Assembly: GCF_900129405.1 (NCBI RefSeq)
Contig: NZ_FQVQ01000012.1
Span: forward strand, 1 to 64,000
Direction of reading: 5' to 3'
Source of the DNA: Flavobacterium fontis
GTDB taxonomy: Bacteria; Bacteroidota; Bacteroidia; Flavobacteriales; Flavobacteriaceae
Length of the DNA stretch: 64,000 nucleotides
In this document: piece by piece, positions 24,347-32,339 of the stretch
How the letters are laid out: every line of letters begins with the position of its first letter
Numbering within the stretch: position 1 is the stretch's first letter
Program-made: the position numbers and the translations under genes
Notes under the pieces: model-generated
Database searches by the model: none
Told to the model about the DNA's origin: nothing
Seen by the model: the letters and a program-made list of their open reading frames with translations, nothing else

Positions 24347-25300
24347 ATGAAAAAATACGAAAATACAGGAAGTAAAGATACCCGCTCCGGATTTGGCGCA
24401 GGGATGACCGAATTGGGTCAGAAAAACGAAAATGTGGTCGCTTTATGTGCCGATTTAATTGGCTCGTTAAAGTTTGACGATTTCAAAAAAAACCACCCCG
24501 AACGCTTTTTCCAGGTAGGAATTGCTGAAGCCAATATGATTGGTATTGCCGCAGGGTTAACCATTGGTGGGAAAATTCCGTTTACGGGAACCTTTGCCAA
24601 TTTCTCAACTGGTCGCGTCTATGACCAAATTCGTCAATCGGTAGCCTATTCCGATAAAAATGTCAAAATTTGTGCCTCACATGCCGGATTGACCTTAGGA
24701 GAAGATGGCGCCACGCACCAAATTCTAGAAGATATTGGTTTGATGAAAATGCTCCCTGGCATGACCGTAATCAATACCTGTGACTATAACCAAACAAAAG
24801 CGGCGACTTTGGCTTTGGCCGATCATCATGGTCCGGCTTATTTACGTTTTGGTCGTCCGGTAGTGCCTAACTTTACCCCGGCAGACGAACCTTTTATCAT
24901 TGGAAAAGCGATTGTATTGAATGAAGGAACCGATGTAACCATTATTGCTACGGGTCATTTGGTTTGGGAAGCGTTGGTTGCCGCAGAGGCTCTGGAAGCA
25001 CGCGGAGTGTCGGCAGAAGTCATCAATATTCACACGATTAAACCGTTGGACGAAGAGGCGATTTTGAAATCGGTTGCCAAAACGGGTTGCGTTGTAACTG
25101 CTGAGGAACATAATTTCTTAGGCGGCTTGGGCGAGAGTGTGGCGCGAACCTTGGTTTTACACCACCCTGCTCCGCAAGAATTTGTGGCTGTAAAAGATTC
25201 GTTTGGTGAAAGCGGCACACCCGAACAGTTGATGGAAAAATACGGCTTGAACAGCGCTTCAATTGTAGCGGCTTGTGAAAAAGTCATGGCTCGAAAATAA
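24347..25300 (+). CDS. Transketolase, C-terminal subunit
   Basis: The 317-residue partner that supplies the pyrimidine-binding and C-terminal domains. It includes RFFQVGIAEANMIGIAAGL with the catalytic glutamate, and SHAGLTLGEDGATHQ as in family members. The C-terminal domain (about 185-310) has GHLVWEALVAAE and EEHNFLGGLGESVA. It must pair with the protein encoded 13 bp upstream to form the active enzyme. A strong terminator follows. Confidence 0.93.
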   Translation: MKKYENTGSKDTRSGFGAGMTELGQKNENVVALCADLIGSLKFDDFKKNHPERFFQVGIAEANMIGIAAGLTIGGKIPFTGTFANFSTGRVYDQIRQSVAYSDKNVKICASHAGLTLGEDGATHQILEDIGLMKMLPGMTVINTCDYNQTKAATLALADHHGPAYLRFGRPVVPNFTPADEPFIIGKAIVLNEGTDVTIIATGHLVWEALVAAEALEARGVSAEVINIHTIKPLDEEAILKSVAKTGCVVTAEEHNFLGGLGESVARTLVLHHPAPQEFVAVKDSFGESGTPEQLMEKYGLNSASIVAACEKVMARK

Positions 25301-25317
25301 TTCGATGACCTAAATAC

Positions 25318-25346
25318 AAAAAAGGCTCCCTATGCGGAGCCTTTTT
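25318..25346 (+). terminator. Terminator after the transketolase genes
   Basis: AAAGGCTCC (25321-25329) pairs perfectly with GGAGCCTTT (25336-25344), followed by T residues. Confidence 0.9.
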
Positions 25347-25352
25347 ATATTT

Positions 25353-25392
25353 GGGTTGGTAGAGAAACACAATTGTGTTTCTCTACCAACCC
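25353..25392. repeat. Perfect 40-bp palindrome
   Basis: Bases 25353-25372 are the exact reverse complement of 25373-25392, with no loop between, centred on AATT within CACAATTGTG. It lies between two terminators that face each other, one for transketolase and one for tRNA-Thr. It may form a cruciform or a backup bidirectional terminator, but has no T run of its own. Confidence 0.85.
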
Positions 25393-25393
25393 G

Positions 25394-25424
25394 ATAAAAA
25401 AAAGGAACACATTTGTGTTCCTTT
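25394..25424 (-). terminator. Terminator after tRNA-Thr
   Basis: On the minus strand AAAGGAACACA (25414-25424) pairs perfectly with TGTGTTCCTTT (25401-25411) around a two-base centre and is followed by a T run. Confidence 0.85.
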
Positions 25425-25428
25425 GAAG

Positions 25429-25502
25429 AGCCGATGGAGGGACTCGAACCCACGACCTGCTGATTACAAATCAGCTGCTCTAGCCAGCTGAGCTACACCG
25501 GC
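25429..25502 (-). tRNA. tRNA-Thr (anticodon TGT)
   Basis: Read on the minus strand the gene starts GCCGGTGTAGCTCAG and ends with the acceptor strand CATCGGC plus T as discriminator. The acceptor pairs over seven bases with one G-T pair, the D arm has AGCTCAGCTGG, the anticodon stem CTGAT/ATCAG encloses a loop TTTGTAA giving anticodon TGT, and the T arm carries GGTTCGAGTCC. CCA is not encoded. It has its own promoter and terminator. Confidence 0.95.
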
Positions 25503-25516
25503 GGTGTATTGTGATG

Positions 25517-25547
25517 CAAATATAAATTTGAATTTGAATTCTCCAAA
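25517..25547 (-). promoter_or_regulatory. tRNA-Thr promoter
   Basis: On the minus strand TTTG (25544-25547), 19 bases, then TATATTTG (25517-25524). Transcription should begin near 25510, about eight bases before the mature tRNA end. Confidence 0.85.
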
Positions 25548-25580
25548 ATATTTCCGTCACTTTTTGGAAAAAAATCAGTC

Positions 25581-25847
25581 TTACAAAGCGTTAATTTTAT
25601 CAACCAACTGATTCGCAGTCGCTTCCAATTCAGTATTGATTTGCTTGAAATGCGCTTTTCTATTTTCAACGTTTTTGGCATTTACTTTCGTCATCAAATC
25701 ATCAAAAGCTACTAAAGCCTCTGTAATGATGGCTTGGGTCGGTTCGGTAGGTTTCCCTGCGGTGGTCATTTCCAACAAATAAACGGCTTCGATAATATCG
25801 CCCAATACGTAGTTAATGTCTTTTTTTAAGTTTCTTACACTGGCCAT
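25581..25847 (-). CDS. Small helical protein of unknown function
   Basis: An 88-residue protein without signal peptide or membrane segment, probably all alpha-helical. It begins MASVRNLKKDINYVLGDIIEAVYLLE and ends in a lysine/asparagine-rich helix. I do not recognise a named family; it resembles small cytoplasmic proteins common in flavobacteria. ATG 25847 is chosen because TACCTTTG (25872-25879, minus) is a perfect -7 box 25 bases upstream; the longer frame from 25874 would begin inside it. Single gene. Confidence 0.75.
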   Translation of the reverse strand: MASVRNLKKDINYVLGDIIEAVYLLEMTTAGKPTEPTQAIITEALVAFDDLMTKVNAKNVENRKAHFKQINTELEATANQLVDKINAL

Positions 25848-25900
25848 AATGCTTGGTATTTTAAATTTGGGCAAAGGTAAGGATTATCTTCGGAATGCGG

Positions 25901-26863
25901 TTAGGAAATTGTGATTTCTAACAATTCGGCATTCCCCTTCAACTGGACCGCCTCTAAAGCTGCGGGCAATAAAATTGTTGTCCCTTTTGTTAATTCCATC
26001 TTTTTATCACCATACAAAAGCGTGCAATCGCCCTCCATCACCATAAGAACGGTAAAAGAATCGTTTGTACAATGAACACTTGCTGTATCGGTCAACGGAA
26101 TAAAAGAAGTCGTAAAGTAGGGACAATCGACCATCACGTTGGATACATTCGTGTTTTGGGCATACGTTTTTTTACTTTCCGTACGCTGGTAATTTATCGC
26201 CTCCAATGCCAATTCTGTATGTAATTCTCGGAGATTCCCTTGGTCATCCCTTCGATCAAAATCATAAATACGGTAGGTGATATCAGAGGTTTGCTGAATT
26301 TCGGCAATCAATGTCCCTGCTCCAATGGCATGCACCGTCCCTGTTTCTAGAAAAAAAACATCCCCTTTTTGTACCGAATGTTTGGCCAACAAATCTACTA
26401 CTTGGTGTTGTGCCAAGGCGGTTTTATAGGCTTCAGCATTGGAATCCTCTTTGAATCCTACGATCAATTGAGCACCAGGATCGGCTTGCATCACATACCA
26501 CATTTCCGTTTTACCAAAGGAATTGTGACGTTCTTTCGCCAAAGCATCATTGGGGTGCACCTGAATGGATAAATCCTCACGGGCATCCAAAAACTTAAAC
26601 AATAATGGAAATTGATCGCCAAATTGTGCCACCACTTTCTTCCCCAAAACCGCTTTTGGATTGAGGGCAACAACCGCATTTAAATCGGTTCCTTCGAGTG
26701 CTCCGTTGGCAACTACACTCACATCGCCGGGAACCGTTGAAAGTTCCCAACTCTCCCCTGAAATGTTAGAAACAATAGGTTTGTGTAAAACGTCGCGCAA
26801 TTTTGTTCCGCCCCAAATTCGCTCTTTAATGATAGGGTTGAAAACCAAGGGATACCAATCCAT
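25901..26863 (-). CDS. manA: Mannose-6-phosphate isomerase, class I
   Basis: Interconverts fructose-6-phosphate and mannose-6-phosphate, feeding GDP-mannose for glycan synthesis. The 320-residue protein starts FNPIIKERIWGGTKLRD and has the cupin zinc site around LDAREDLSIQVHPND, with the later glutamate and histidine in FFLETGTVHAIGAGTLIAEIQQTSD. TATTTTTG (26883-26890, minus) is a perfect -7 box giving a leader of about 13 bases. A supply role for the glycan cluster at 43.7-64 kb is possible but not shown. Confidence 0.92.
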   Translation of the reverse strand: MDWYPLVFNPIIKERIWGGTKLRDVLHKPIVSNISGESWELSTVPGDVSVVANGALEGTDLNAVVALNPKAVLGKKVVAQFGDQFPLLFKFLDAREDLSIQVHPNDALAKERHNSFGKTEMWYVMQADPGAQLIVGFKEDSNAEAYKTALAQHQVVDLLAKHSVQKGDVFFLETGTVHAIGAGTLIAEIQQTSDITYRIYDFDRRDDQGNLRELHTELALEAINYQRTESKKTYAQNTNVSNVMVDCPYFTTSFIPLTDTASVHCTNDSFTVLMVMEGDCTLLYGDKKMELTKGTTILLPAALEAVQLKGNAELLEITIS

Positions 26864-26923
26864 AGTACTTAAATATAAAAAGCAAAAATAGGCTGTTTGT
26901 TGTATTGAATAAAAAAAATGAGG

Positions 26924-27379
26924 TTAAACCTTACTTTTCAAAAAAGCTAAGGCACGCTCCATGTGGCCACTTCCGCTTAAGGAATCAAAAATGAAGTGAA
27001 TCTTTTGATCGGGACCTATAACATAAGTCGCGCGACCGTCAACCAAACCCAATAAATCCTTAGGAACACCAAACAAGGTTCGAATTTTCTTTTGGGTATC
27101 GGCCAAGAGGGTAAATGGGAGTTTATATTTGCTTTGAAATCGAAGGTGAGAAGCCACCCCATCAGCGCTAACTCCTATCACTACTGCACCTAAATCGGTG
27201 AAATCTTGATATCGATCGCGAAAGGCACACGCTTGTGTGGTACAACCCGGCGTATCATCTTTTGGATAAAAAAAGAGCACCACCCATTGCTTCCCGAAAA
27301 CCGTGGCGCTATCGAATTGTTCTCCCTGACTATCGGTTGCTGTAAAATTAGGAACCAATGAACCCTTTCGTAATGCCAT
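26924..27379 (-). CDS. bcp: Thioredoxin-dependent peroxiredoxin (BCP/PrxQ)
   Basis: A 151-residue cytoplasmic peroxidase that reduces hydroperoxides. It has the PrxQ signature FYPKDDTPGCTTQACAFRD with peroxidatic Cys46 and the resolving Cys51 five residues later. It is the third gene of the idi-queD-bcp unit, starting 2 bp after queD ends. Confidence 0.94.
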   Translation of the reverse strand: MALRKGSLVPNFTATDSQGEQFDSATVFGKQWVVLFFYPKDDTPGCTTQACAFRDRYQDFTDLGAVVIGVSADGVASHLRFQSKYKLPFTLLADTQKKIRTLFGVPKDLLGLVDGRATYVIGPDQKIHFIFDSLSGSGHMERALAFLKSKV

Positions 27380-27381
27380 GA

Positions 27382-27792
27382 TTAATTCCCTTTGTAGGTC
27401 ACAAAATTTCGAGGCGTTTCATACAACACCACTTCTAAATCTTTATCTAATCCGATATGAGGACGCAGTTTGTGCCAAATCACAACGGCTATATTCTCAG
27501 CGGTTGGATTCAAATCGTGAAATTCTGGCACATCCAAATTGAGGTTTTTGTGATCAAATGCATCTTCCACAAGGGTTTTTACCAAGTCGGAAATAATTTT
27601 CACATCGATCACATACCCTGTTTCAGGGTCAATTTCTCCGGTAACAGAAACAATAAGTTCGTAGTTGTGGCCGTGAAAATTGGGATTATTACATTTACCA
27701 AACACCGCTTGGTTTTGCTCCATCGTCCAATCTTTGCGATACAAACGATGTGCAGCGTTGAAATGGGCTTTTCGGGATACTGTAACGCGCAT
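27382..27792 (-). CDS. queD: 6-carboxy-tetrahydropterin synthase
   Basis: A 136-residue member of the 6-pyruvoyl-tetrahydropterin synthase family. QueD makes 6-carboxy-tetrahydropterin on the route to queuosine. The zinc ligands are visible as His15 (FNAAHRL) and His40/His42 (NFHGHNYEL), and Cys34 is the catalytic cysteine of the family. It lies 2 bp after idi and 2 bp before bcp. A role in queuosine fits the tgt gene elsewhere in the window. Confidence 0.9.
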   Translation of the reverse strand: MRVTVSRKAHFNAAHRLYRKDWTMEQNQAVFGKCNNPNFHGHNYELIVSVTGEIDPETGYVIDVKIISDLVKTLVEDAFDHKNLNLDVPEFHDLNPTAENIAVVIWHKLRPHIGLDKDLEVVLYETPRNFVTYKGN

Positions 27793-27794
27793 GA

Positions 27795-28322
27795 TTATAA
27801 TTTATGGTCTTCGAGGTAATGATAAAATTCGTCAAATATGATTTTAAACCATACGGTGTAAATCTCAGGATGGTTTTTCATGTCTTCGCGAATGGCCTCG
27901 ATATCCATCCATTTCCAACCTTCTACTTCTTCTGGATTAATGGCCGGCTCACCGTTGTAATACCCAATCATCACGTGATCCAGTTCGTGTTCGGTCAACC
28001 CATTATCAAAAGGCGCTTTATAGATAAAATGGAACAGCTCCTTTAATTCGGTTACAAATCCCATTTCTTCTTCCAAACGTCTTTTGCCCGCCTGAATATT
28101 GGTTTCACCTGCGCGTTGGTGACTGCAACAGGTATTGGTCCACAGCAATGGAGAATGGTATTTGTGATGTGCGCGTTGTTGCAACATCACTTCATTTTTA
28201 TCATTTAATACAAAAACAGAAAAGGCCCGATGCAACATGGCTTTTTCGTGGGCTTCCAACTTGTTCATCAAACCAATCGGCTCATCGTTGGCATTGACTA
28301 AAATGACTTGTTCTTCTTTCAT
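27795..28322 (-). CDS. idi: Isopentenyl-diphosphate delta-isomerase (type 1)
   Basis: Interconverts isopentenyl and dimethylallyl diphosphate for isoprenoid synthesis. The 175-residue Nudix protein has HRAFSVFVLN, the active-site cysteine in WTNTCCSHQ and the Nudix-region RRLEEEMGF. ATG 28322 (MKEEQVILVN) is the start: it lies about 11 bases after the transcription start expected from TACTTTTG 28340-28347. A longer open frame to 28529 runs through that promoter and is not protein-like. It heads the idi-queD-bcp operon and is divergent from msrBA. Confidence 0.93.
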   Translation of the reverse strand: MKEEQVILVNANDEPIGLMNKLEAHEKAMLHRAFSVFVLNDKNEVMLQQRAHHKYHSPLLWTNTCCSHQRAGETNIQAGKRRLEEEMGFVTELKELFHFIYKAPFDNGLTEHELDHVMIGYYNGEPAINPEEVEGWKWMDIEAIREDMKNHPEIYTVWFKIIFDEFYHYLEDHKL

Positions 28323-28339
28323 AGCGGGATGTCTAGGGT

Positions 28340-28347
28340 CAAAAGTA
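28340..28347 (-). promoter_or_regulatory. -7 box of the idi-queD-bcp operon
   Basis: TACTTTTG on the minus strand matches TAnnTTTG exactly. The -33 position has only a weak match (TTCG around 28371-28374). Confidence 0.6.
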
Positions 28348-28434
28348 CAACAATTCTTGTGTAATTTTGTCGAAGCTTTACAAACAACCGTTAAACTTTC
28401 CTTAAAGCAACGCCCTTTGTAAACTAAATTACGA

Positions 28435-28462
28435 TTTGGAACGTATTTGCTTGATACCTTTG
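28435..28462 (+). promoter_or_regulatory. msrBA promoter
   Basis: TTTG (28435-28438), 16 bases, then TACCTTTG (28455-28462), one base under the usual spacing. It gives a leader of about 14 bases before ATG 28483. Confidence 0.65.
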
Positions 28463-28482
28463 TATCGTAAAGCATTGAAAAC

Positions 28483-29589
28483 ATGAAAAAAATATATTGT
28501 TTATTACTTAGTTTAAGCTTATTTACCACAACCGCCTGTGGTCAAAATCAACCGCAACACTCCCAAAAAACAAAAAAAACAACCATGGAAAATACTATTC
28601 AAAAACCCGAAAATCCGTATTACTCAAACACCGACACAAGCAAACTCGTTTTGTCGGATGCCGAATGGAAAAAAGTGCTCCCCCCCGACCTTTATGAAGT
28701 AGCACGCCATGCCGATACCGAACGTGCCTTTACGGGTTCGATGTGGAAAAGTGAAACCAAAGGCACCTACTATTGTGCCGCTTGTGGAAATAAACTGTTC
28801 CGTTCCCAGCAAAAATTTGTCAGCAGTTGCGGTTGGCCCAGTTTCTTTGAACAAGACAATCCCAAAAGCATTTGGTTTCGACCTGATAATTCCTACGGTA
28901 TGCAACGGGTTGAAGCCTTGTGTAGTCGTTGTGACAGCCATTTGGGACACTTGTTTGACGACGGACCCGAACCCACGGGAAAACGCTATTGCATGAATGC
29001 CGTTTCGCTTGATTTTGTACCCGATTCGGCAGAAAAAGCTGCGCAATTGAAAACGGTAGTCTTGGGAGGGGGCTGTTTTTGGTGTGTGGAAGCCGTATAC
29101 CAAAACTTGAATGGCGTAGAAAAAGTGGTTTCTGGCTATGCGGGAGGCACCGTGGAGAATCCGAGTTACGAAGAAGTTTGTACCGGTAGAACGGGAGCCG
29201 CAGAGGTAGTAGAAATCACGTACAATCCCAACGTAACCAGTTTGGATGAAATTTATCAAGTGTTCTTTACCGTACACGACCCCACTACGTTGAACCGACA
29301 AGGAGCCGATGTGGGTACCCAATACCGTTCGGTGATTTTTTATAAAAATGAGGATGAAAAAAAAGAGGCACAAGCGTTGATTGACGCGTTGAACTTCCGA
29401 AACGTGTATCCGTCCAAAATTGTAACCACCCTAGAACCGCTCAAAAAATTCTGGGCAGCTGAAGAATACCACCAAAATTACTACGCCAACAATGCCAACA
29501 AACCCTATTGTCAAATGGTTGTTCGCCCCAAAGTGGAAAAGTTTGAAAAGGTGTTTAAAGACCGGTTGAAAAATAAAAAAACGCAATAA
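28483..29589 (+). CDS. msrBA: Methionine sulfoxide reductase MsrB-MsrA fusion lipoprotein
   Basis: A 368-residue protein that should reduce both R and S forms of oxidised methionine in envelope proteins. It starts with a lipoprotein signal peptide whose lipobox is TTAC with Cys19, so it is anchored outside the inner membrane. The MsrB domain comes first (about 55-180), with zinc pairs CAAC and CSRC and catalytic Cys170 in RYCMNAVSLDF. The MsrA domain follows (about 188-355) with GCFWC (197-201), its Cys198 being the nucleophile. Fusions are known in both orders. The electron donor (a thioredoxin-like protein) is not in the window. Confidence 0.93.
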   Translation: MKKIYCLLLSLSLFTTTACGQNQPQHSQKTKKTTMENTIQKPENPYYSNTDTSKLVLSDAEWKKVLPPDLYEVARHADTERAFTGSMWKSETKGTYYCAACGNKLFRSQQKFVSSCGWPSFFEQDNPKSIWFRPDNSYGMQRVEALCSRCDSHLGHLFDDGPEPTGKRYCMNAVSLDFVPDSAEKAAQLKTVVLGGGCFWCVEAVYQNLNGVEKVVSGYAGGTVENPSYEEVCTGRTGAAEVVEITYNPNVTSLDEIYQVFFTVHDPTTLNRQGADVGTQYRSVIFYKNEDEKKEAQALIDALNFRNVYPSKIVTTLEPLKKFWAAEEYHQNYYANNANKPYCQMVVRPKVEKFEKVFKDRLKNKKTQ

Positions 29590-29597
29590 TCAATTTC

Positions 29598-29631
29598 CCC
29601 CAAAAAGTTAGCTGCTCTTTGGGGTATTTTT
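29598..29631 (+). terminator. Probable terminator after msrBA
   Basis: CCCCAAA (29598-29604) pairs with TTTGGGG (29618-29624) over a 13-base loop and is followed by T residues. The stem is short, so the call is moderate. Confidence 0.55.
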
Positions 29632-31190
29632 TAGGGAATCGATTCCGCAATTTTGAGCGCACATTTCTCCCCATCAATTGCCGCCGAAATAATTCCCCCT
29701 GCATAGCCAGCACCTTCACCACAGGGATACAACCCTTTGATTTGTAGATGTTCTAAGGTAATCGGATCACGGGGAATCCGCACCGGTGAGGAAGTTCGAC
29801 TCTCGGGGGCATGTAAAATGGCGTCATTGGTAAAATAGCCTTTCATCGACTTTCCAAATTGCACAAATCCTTCACGCATAATTTGGGTTAAAAAAGTAGG
29901 AAATACCTCCCCCAACTCTACCGAAGTCGTACCAGGAACATAAGACGTCTTTGGAATTTCGGCCGACACTTTCTTTTGGGAGAAATCCACCATGCGTTGG
30001 GCAGGGACTTTTTGGGTTTGACCCGCCAAAAGGAATGCACGCTGCTCGATATCTTTTTGAAATTCCATCCCAGCCAAAGGGCCAAACTTGGCAAAGGGTT
30101 TGAAATCCTCAAGCCGCAATTCAACCACTATACCCGAATTGGCCGTTGCTTGATCACGTTTGGAGGGCGACCAACCGTTGGTTACCACTTCCCCGGGACT
30201 CGTGGCACACGGCGCTATCACACCACCTGGACACATACAAAACGAATACATCCCGCGCCCGTTAACTTGCTTGACAATCGCATACGGCGCTGGTGGTAAA
30301 AACTCCCCGCGAAAGTCACAAGAGTATTGAATTTGATCGATTAACGATTGCGGATGTTCTGCGCGAACGCCCAAAGCAAAAGGCTTGGCTTCAATAAGAA
30401 TTTTTTTTCGATGGAGTAATTCAAAAATATCGCGAGCAGAATGGCCTGTTGCCAAAATGAGTTTTTTCGCCTGCAAACGTTGTCCATTATGGAGTTCAAC
30501 CCCTTGTACTTCGCCATGGGTCACCAAAATATCGGTCACGCGAGACTCAAACAACACTTCGCCCCCAAAATGAATAATGGCTTCGCGAATATCTTGGATA
30601 ATTTGGGGTAATTTATTGGTCCCAATATGCGGATGCGCTTCGACCAAAATTTCGGGGGAAGCGCCAAACCCTACCAATAATCGCAGGATACGATCGACAT
30701 CGCCTCGCTTTTTTGAACGCGTATACAATTTCCCATCCGAATAGGTTCCTGCCCCGCCTTCGCCAAAACAATAATTGGAATCTTCATCCACCACATGATC
30801 GCGATTGATGGCTTTCAAGTCCCGTCGGCGACCGCGCACATCTTTGCCCCGTTCAATAACAATAGGCTTCAGTCCCAATTCAATCAATTGCAAGGCAGCA
30901 AATAATCCCGCTGGACCCGCACCCACAATAATTATAGGGGTTTTATGAGCCACATTGGGGTAGTCGGGCAAGCGAACCTCCTCTTCGGTGATGGCTTCGC
31001 CTTGGAAATAAACGTTTGCCTTAATATTGATTTTTATGGCGCGTTGACGGGCGTCGATACTCCGTTTTCGAACGATAACATGTTGAATATCTTTTACACC
31101 AACGTGCATAAGACGGGCAACATGTTGCTGAAGCAATTCAGGTTGTGCGGCGACTTCGGGGGTGACTTGAAATTGAAGTTCTCGTGGCAT
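29631..31190 (-). CDS. FAD-dependent oxidoreductase (COG2509-type)
   Basis: A 519-residue cytoplasmic flavoprotein of the uncharacterised FAD-dependent dehydrogenase group. After an N-terminal domain of about 85 residues comes the dinucleotide-binding motif VGAGPAGLFAAL (GAGPAG at 90-95), then FGEGGAGTYSDGKLYTR and the second nucleotide motif LILATGHSARDIF. A CxxC-like CMCPGG motif lies near residue 325 and GEGAGYAGGI at the C-terminus. The physiological substrate is unknown. It is single, convergent with msrBA. Confidence 0.88.
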   Translation of the reverse strand: MPRELQFQVTPEVAAQPELLQQHVARLMHVGVKDIQHVIVRKRSIDARQRAIKINIKANVYFQGEAITEEEVRLPDYPNVAHKTPIIIVGAGPAGLFAALQLIELGLKPIVIERGKDVRGRRRDLKAINRDHVVDEDSNYCFGEGGAGTYSDGKLYTRSKKRGDVDRILRLLVGFGASPEILVEAHPHIGTNKLPQIIQDIREAIIHFGGEVLFESRVTDILVTHGEVQGVELHNGQRLQAKKLILATGHSARDIFELLHRKKILIEAKPFALGVRAEHPQSLIDQIQYSCDFRGEFLPPAPYAIVKQVNGRGMYSFCMCPGGVIAPCATSPGEVVTNGWSPSKRDQATANSGIVVELRLEDFKPFAKFGPLAGMEFQKDIEQRAFLLAGQTQKVPAQRMVDFSQKKVSAEIPKTSYVPGTTSVELGEVFPTFLTQIMREGFVQFGKSMKGYFTNDAILHAPESRTSSPVRIPRDPITLEHLQIKGLYPCGEGAGYAGGIISAAIDGEKCALKIAESIP

Positions 31191-31202
31191 GAGGCAAAAG
31201 TA

Positions 31203-32270
31203 CTACTTTTCTAACGTTCCTTGGGCTTCAAATGCATACAATGCAAAAGACGCCAACCAATGTTCGCCTTCGTAGTTTCCATCTACAATCGCGGGCAATG
31301 AAAAGGTAAGGTGTTGTTGCGCAATGGCCTTCAAATGTCCAAGCACTTTGGGAAAAGCTTGACTCAATCGGTATAAATTCCAAGCCCGACTAAAATTTAA
31401 ACCATCTAAATGCACGAGATGACCGTCGGTGCGATCGCTTACCTTGCCCGGTTCCCAGGTATAATTTTTACGAAATAAATCGGGCGCAAATGCCTTTAAC
31501 CATTTCAAAAAAGCATTGGGTTCCATAATCCGTTGCATTAATCCGATTTCCTCCATACAAGGCGACAAGAAATCGGTTCCACTTGGCTCCCAGGCAAAGG
31601 GACAATTTTGATCGTTTAAAAAAAGACGAAGTGCATTATGGTGCAAACTTTGTTGTAAGGCGACATTTTTGGAATAAACGGCATAATCCCAGGCCAAAGC
31701 CATACCAAAAGCCGTGTTGGTGTGCGTTCCCACCCGAAGGGCATAATTTAGTTTGGGTAAAAATTCAATGTAGCGCTCGCACAACAATTGAGAAAGTGGC
31801 TTGAGGTTTTCCCCCAAAGCATTCAAGGCGGGATCATTACTGCGTTCTAACTCCATCTGCAACTTCAACACCCACGCCCATCCGTAGGTTCGTTCAAACG
31901 ATTTCTCATGCTTTTTGGATAGATAAGCTATTTCTACTTCAATGTTGGCTTTACTGAGATTGGTTTGTAATTTTTCGAGAATCAATGCCTTACTTTCTAA
32001 TTGAGGAAAATAATTTAGTAGGTAAACCAAGCTCCAGTGCCCATGCACAGCCGAATGCCAGTCAAAACAACCGTAAAAGGCAGGATGTAACGTTTTGGGA
32101 GAACCCAATTCGCTCCCATCGAGAAGCAATTGATTTAACTTATTGGGATACTCTTGTTGCAAACATTTTAAGGGCAAACGCGCTAAACCGTTGGCGCGAT
32201 CAAGAGTAAGCTCTTGGGCTTTTCCAAAAAGAGTAAAAAGAAATATTAGACTAGTTATGCGAAAGTTCAT
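31203..32270 (-). CDS. Exported DUF2891 family protein
   Basis: A 355-residue protein with a signal peptide (MNFRITSLIFLFTLFGKAQ) and the DUF2891 hallmark FYGCFDWHSAVHGHW. Other conserved-looking blocks are EPSGTDFLSPCMEEIGLM and YEGEHWLASFALYA. The alpha/alpha-barrel-like composition recalls glycan-processing enzymes, but no activity is established to my knowledge. ATG 32270 is chosen because the signal peptide begins there. It follows the FAD enzyme upstream in the transcript order and may be co-transcribed with it (12-bp gap). Confidence 0.8.
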   Translation of the reverse strand: MNFRITSLIFLFTLFGKAQELTLDRANGLARLPLKCLQQEYPNKLNQLLLDGSELGSPKTLHPAFYGCFDWHSAVHGHWSLVYLLNYFPQLESKALILEKLQTNLSKANIEVEIAYLSKKHEKSFERTYGWAWVLKLQMELERSNDPALNALGENLKPLSQLLCERYIEFLPKLNYALRVGTHTNTAFGMALAWDYAVYSKNVALQQSLHHNALRLFLNDQNCPFAWEPSGTDFLSPCMEEIGLMQRIMEPNAFLKWLKAFAPDLFRKNYTWEPGKVSDRTDGHLVHLDGLNFSRAWNLYRLSQAFPKVLGHLKAIAQQHLTFSLPAIVDGNYEGEHWLASFALYAFEAQGTLEK

Positions 32271-32291
32271 GGGTATTTTTTTGAAATATAA

Positions 32292-32319
32292 AAAAAGTCG
32301 GTAATACAACCGACTTTTT
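32292..32319 (-). terminator. Terminator after the T9SS-substrate gene
   Basis: A perfect 11-bp stem (32292-32302 with 32309-32319), flanked by A and T runs, works on the minus strand after the stop at 32340. Confidence 0.85.
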
Positions 32320-32339
32320 GAAAATAAATTATTGCAAGG

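Noticed and set aside
25353..25392. The palindrome as an insertion-sequence end or attachment site
   Set aside because: No transposase, no matching second copy with a flanking duplication and no integrase is near the tRNA gene.
28323..28529. N-terminal extension of idi
   Set aside because: The extension runs through the idi promoter and has no similarity to the Nudix family.
28624..29373. 249-residue open frame on the minus strand
   Set aside because: It is antisense to the MsrB-MsrA gene, whose domains are certain.
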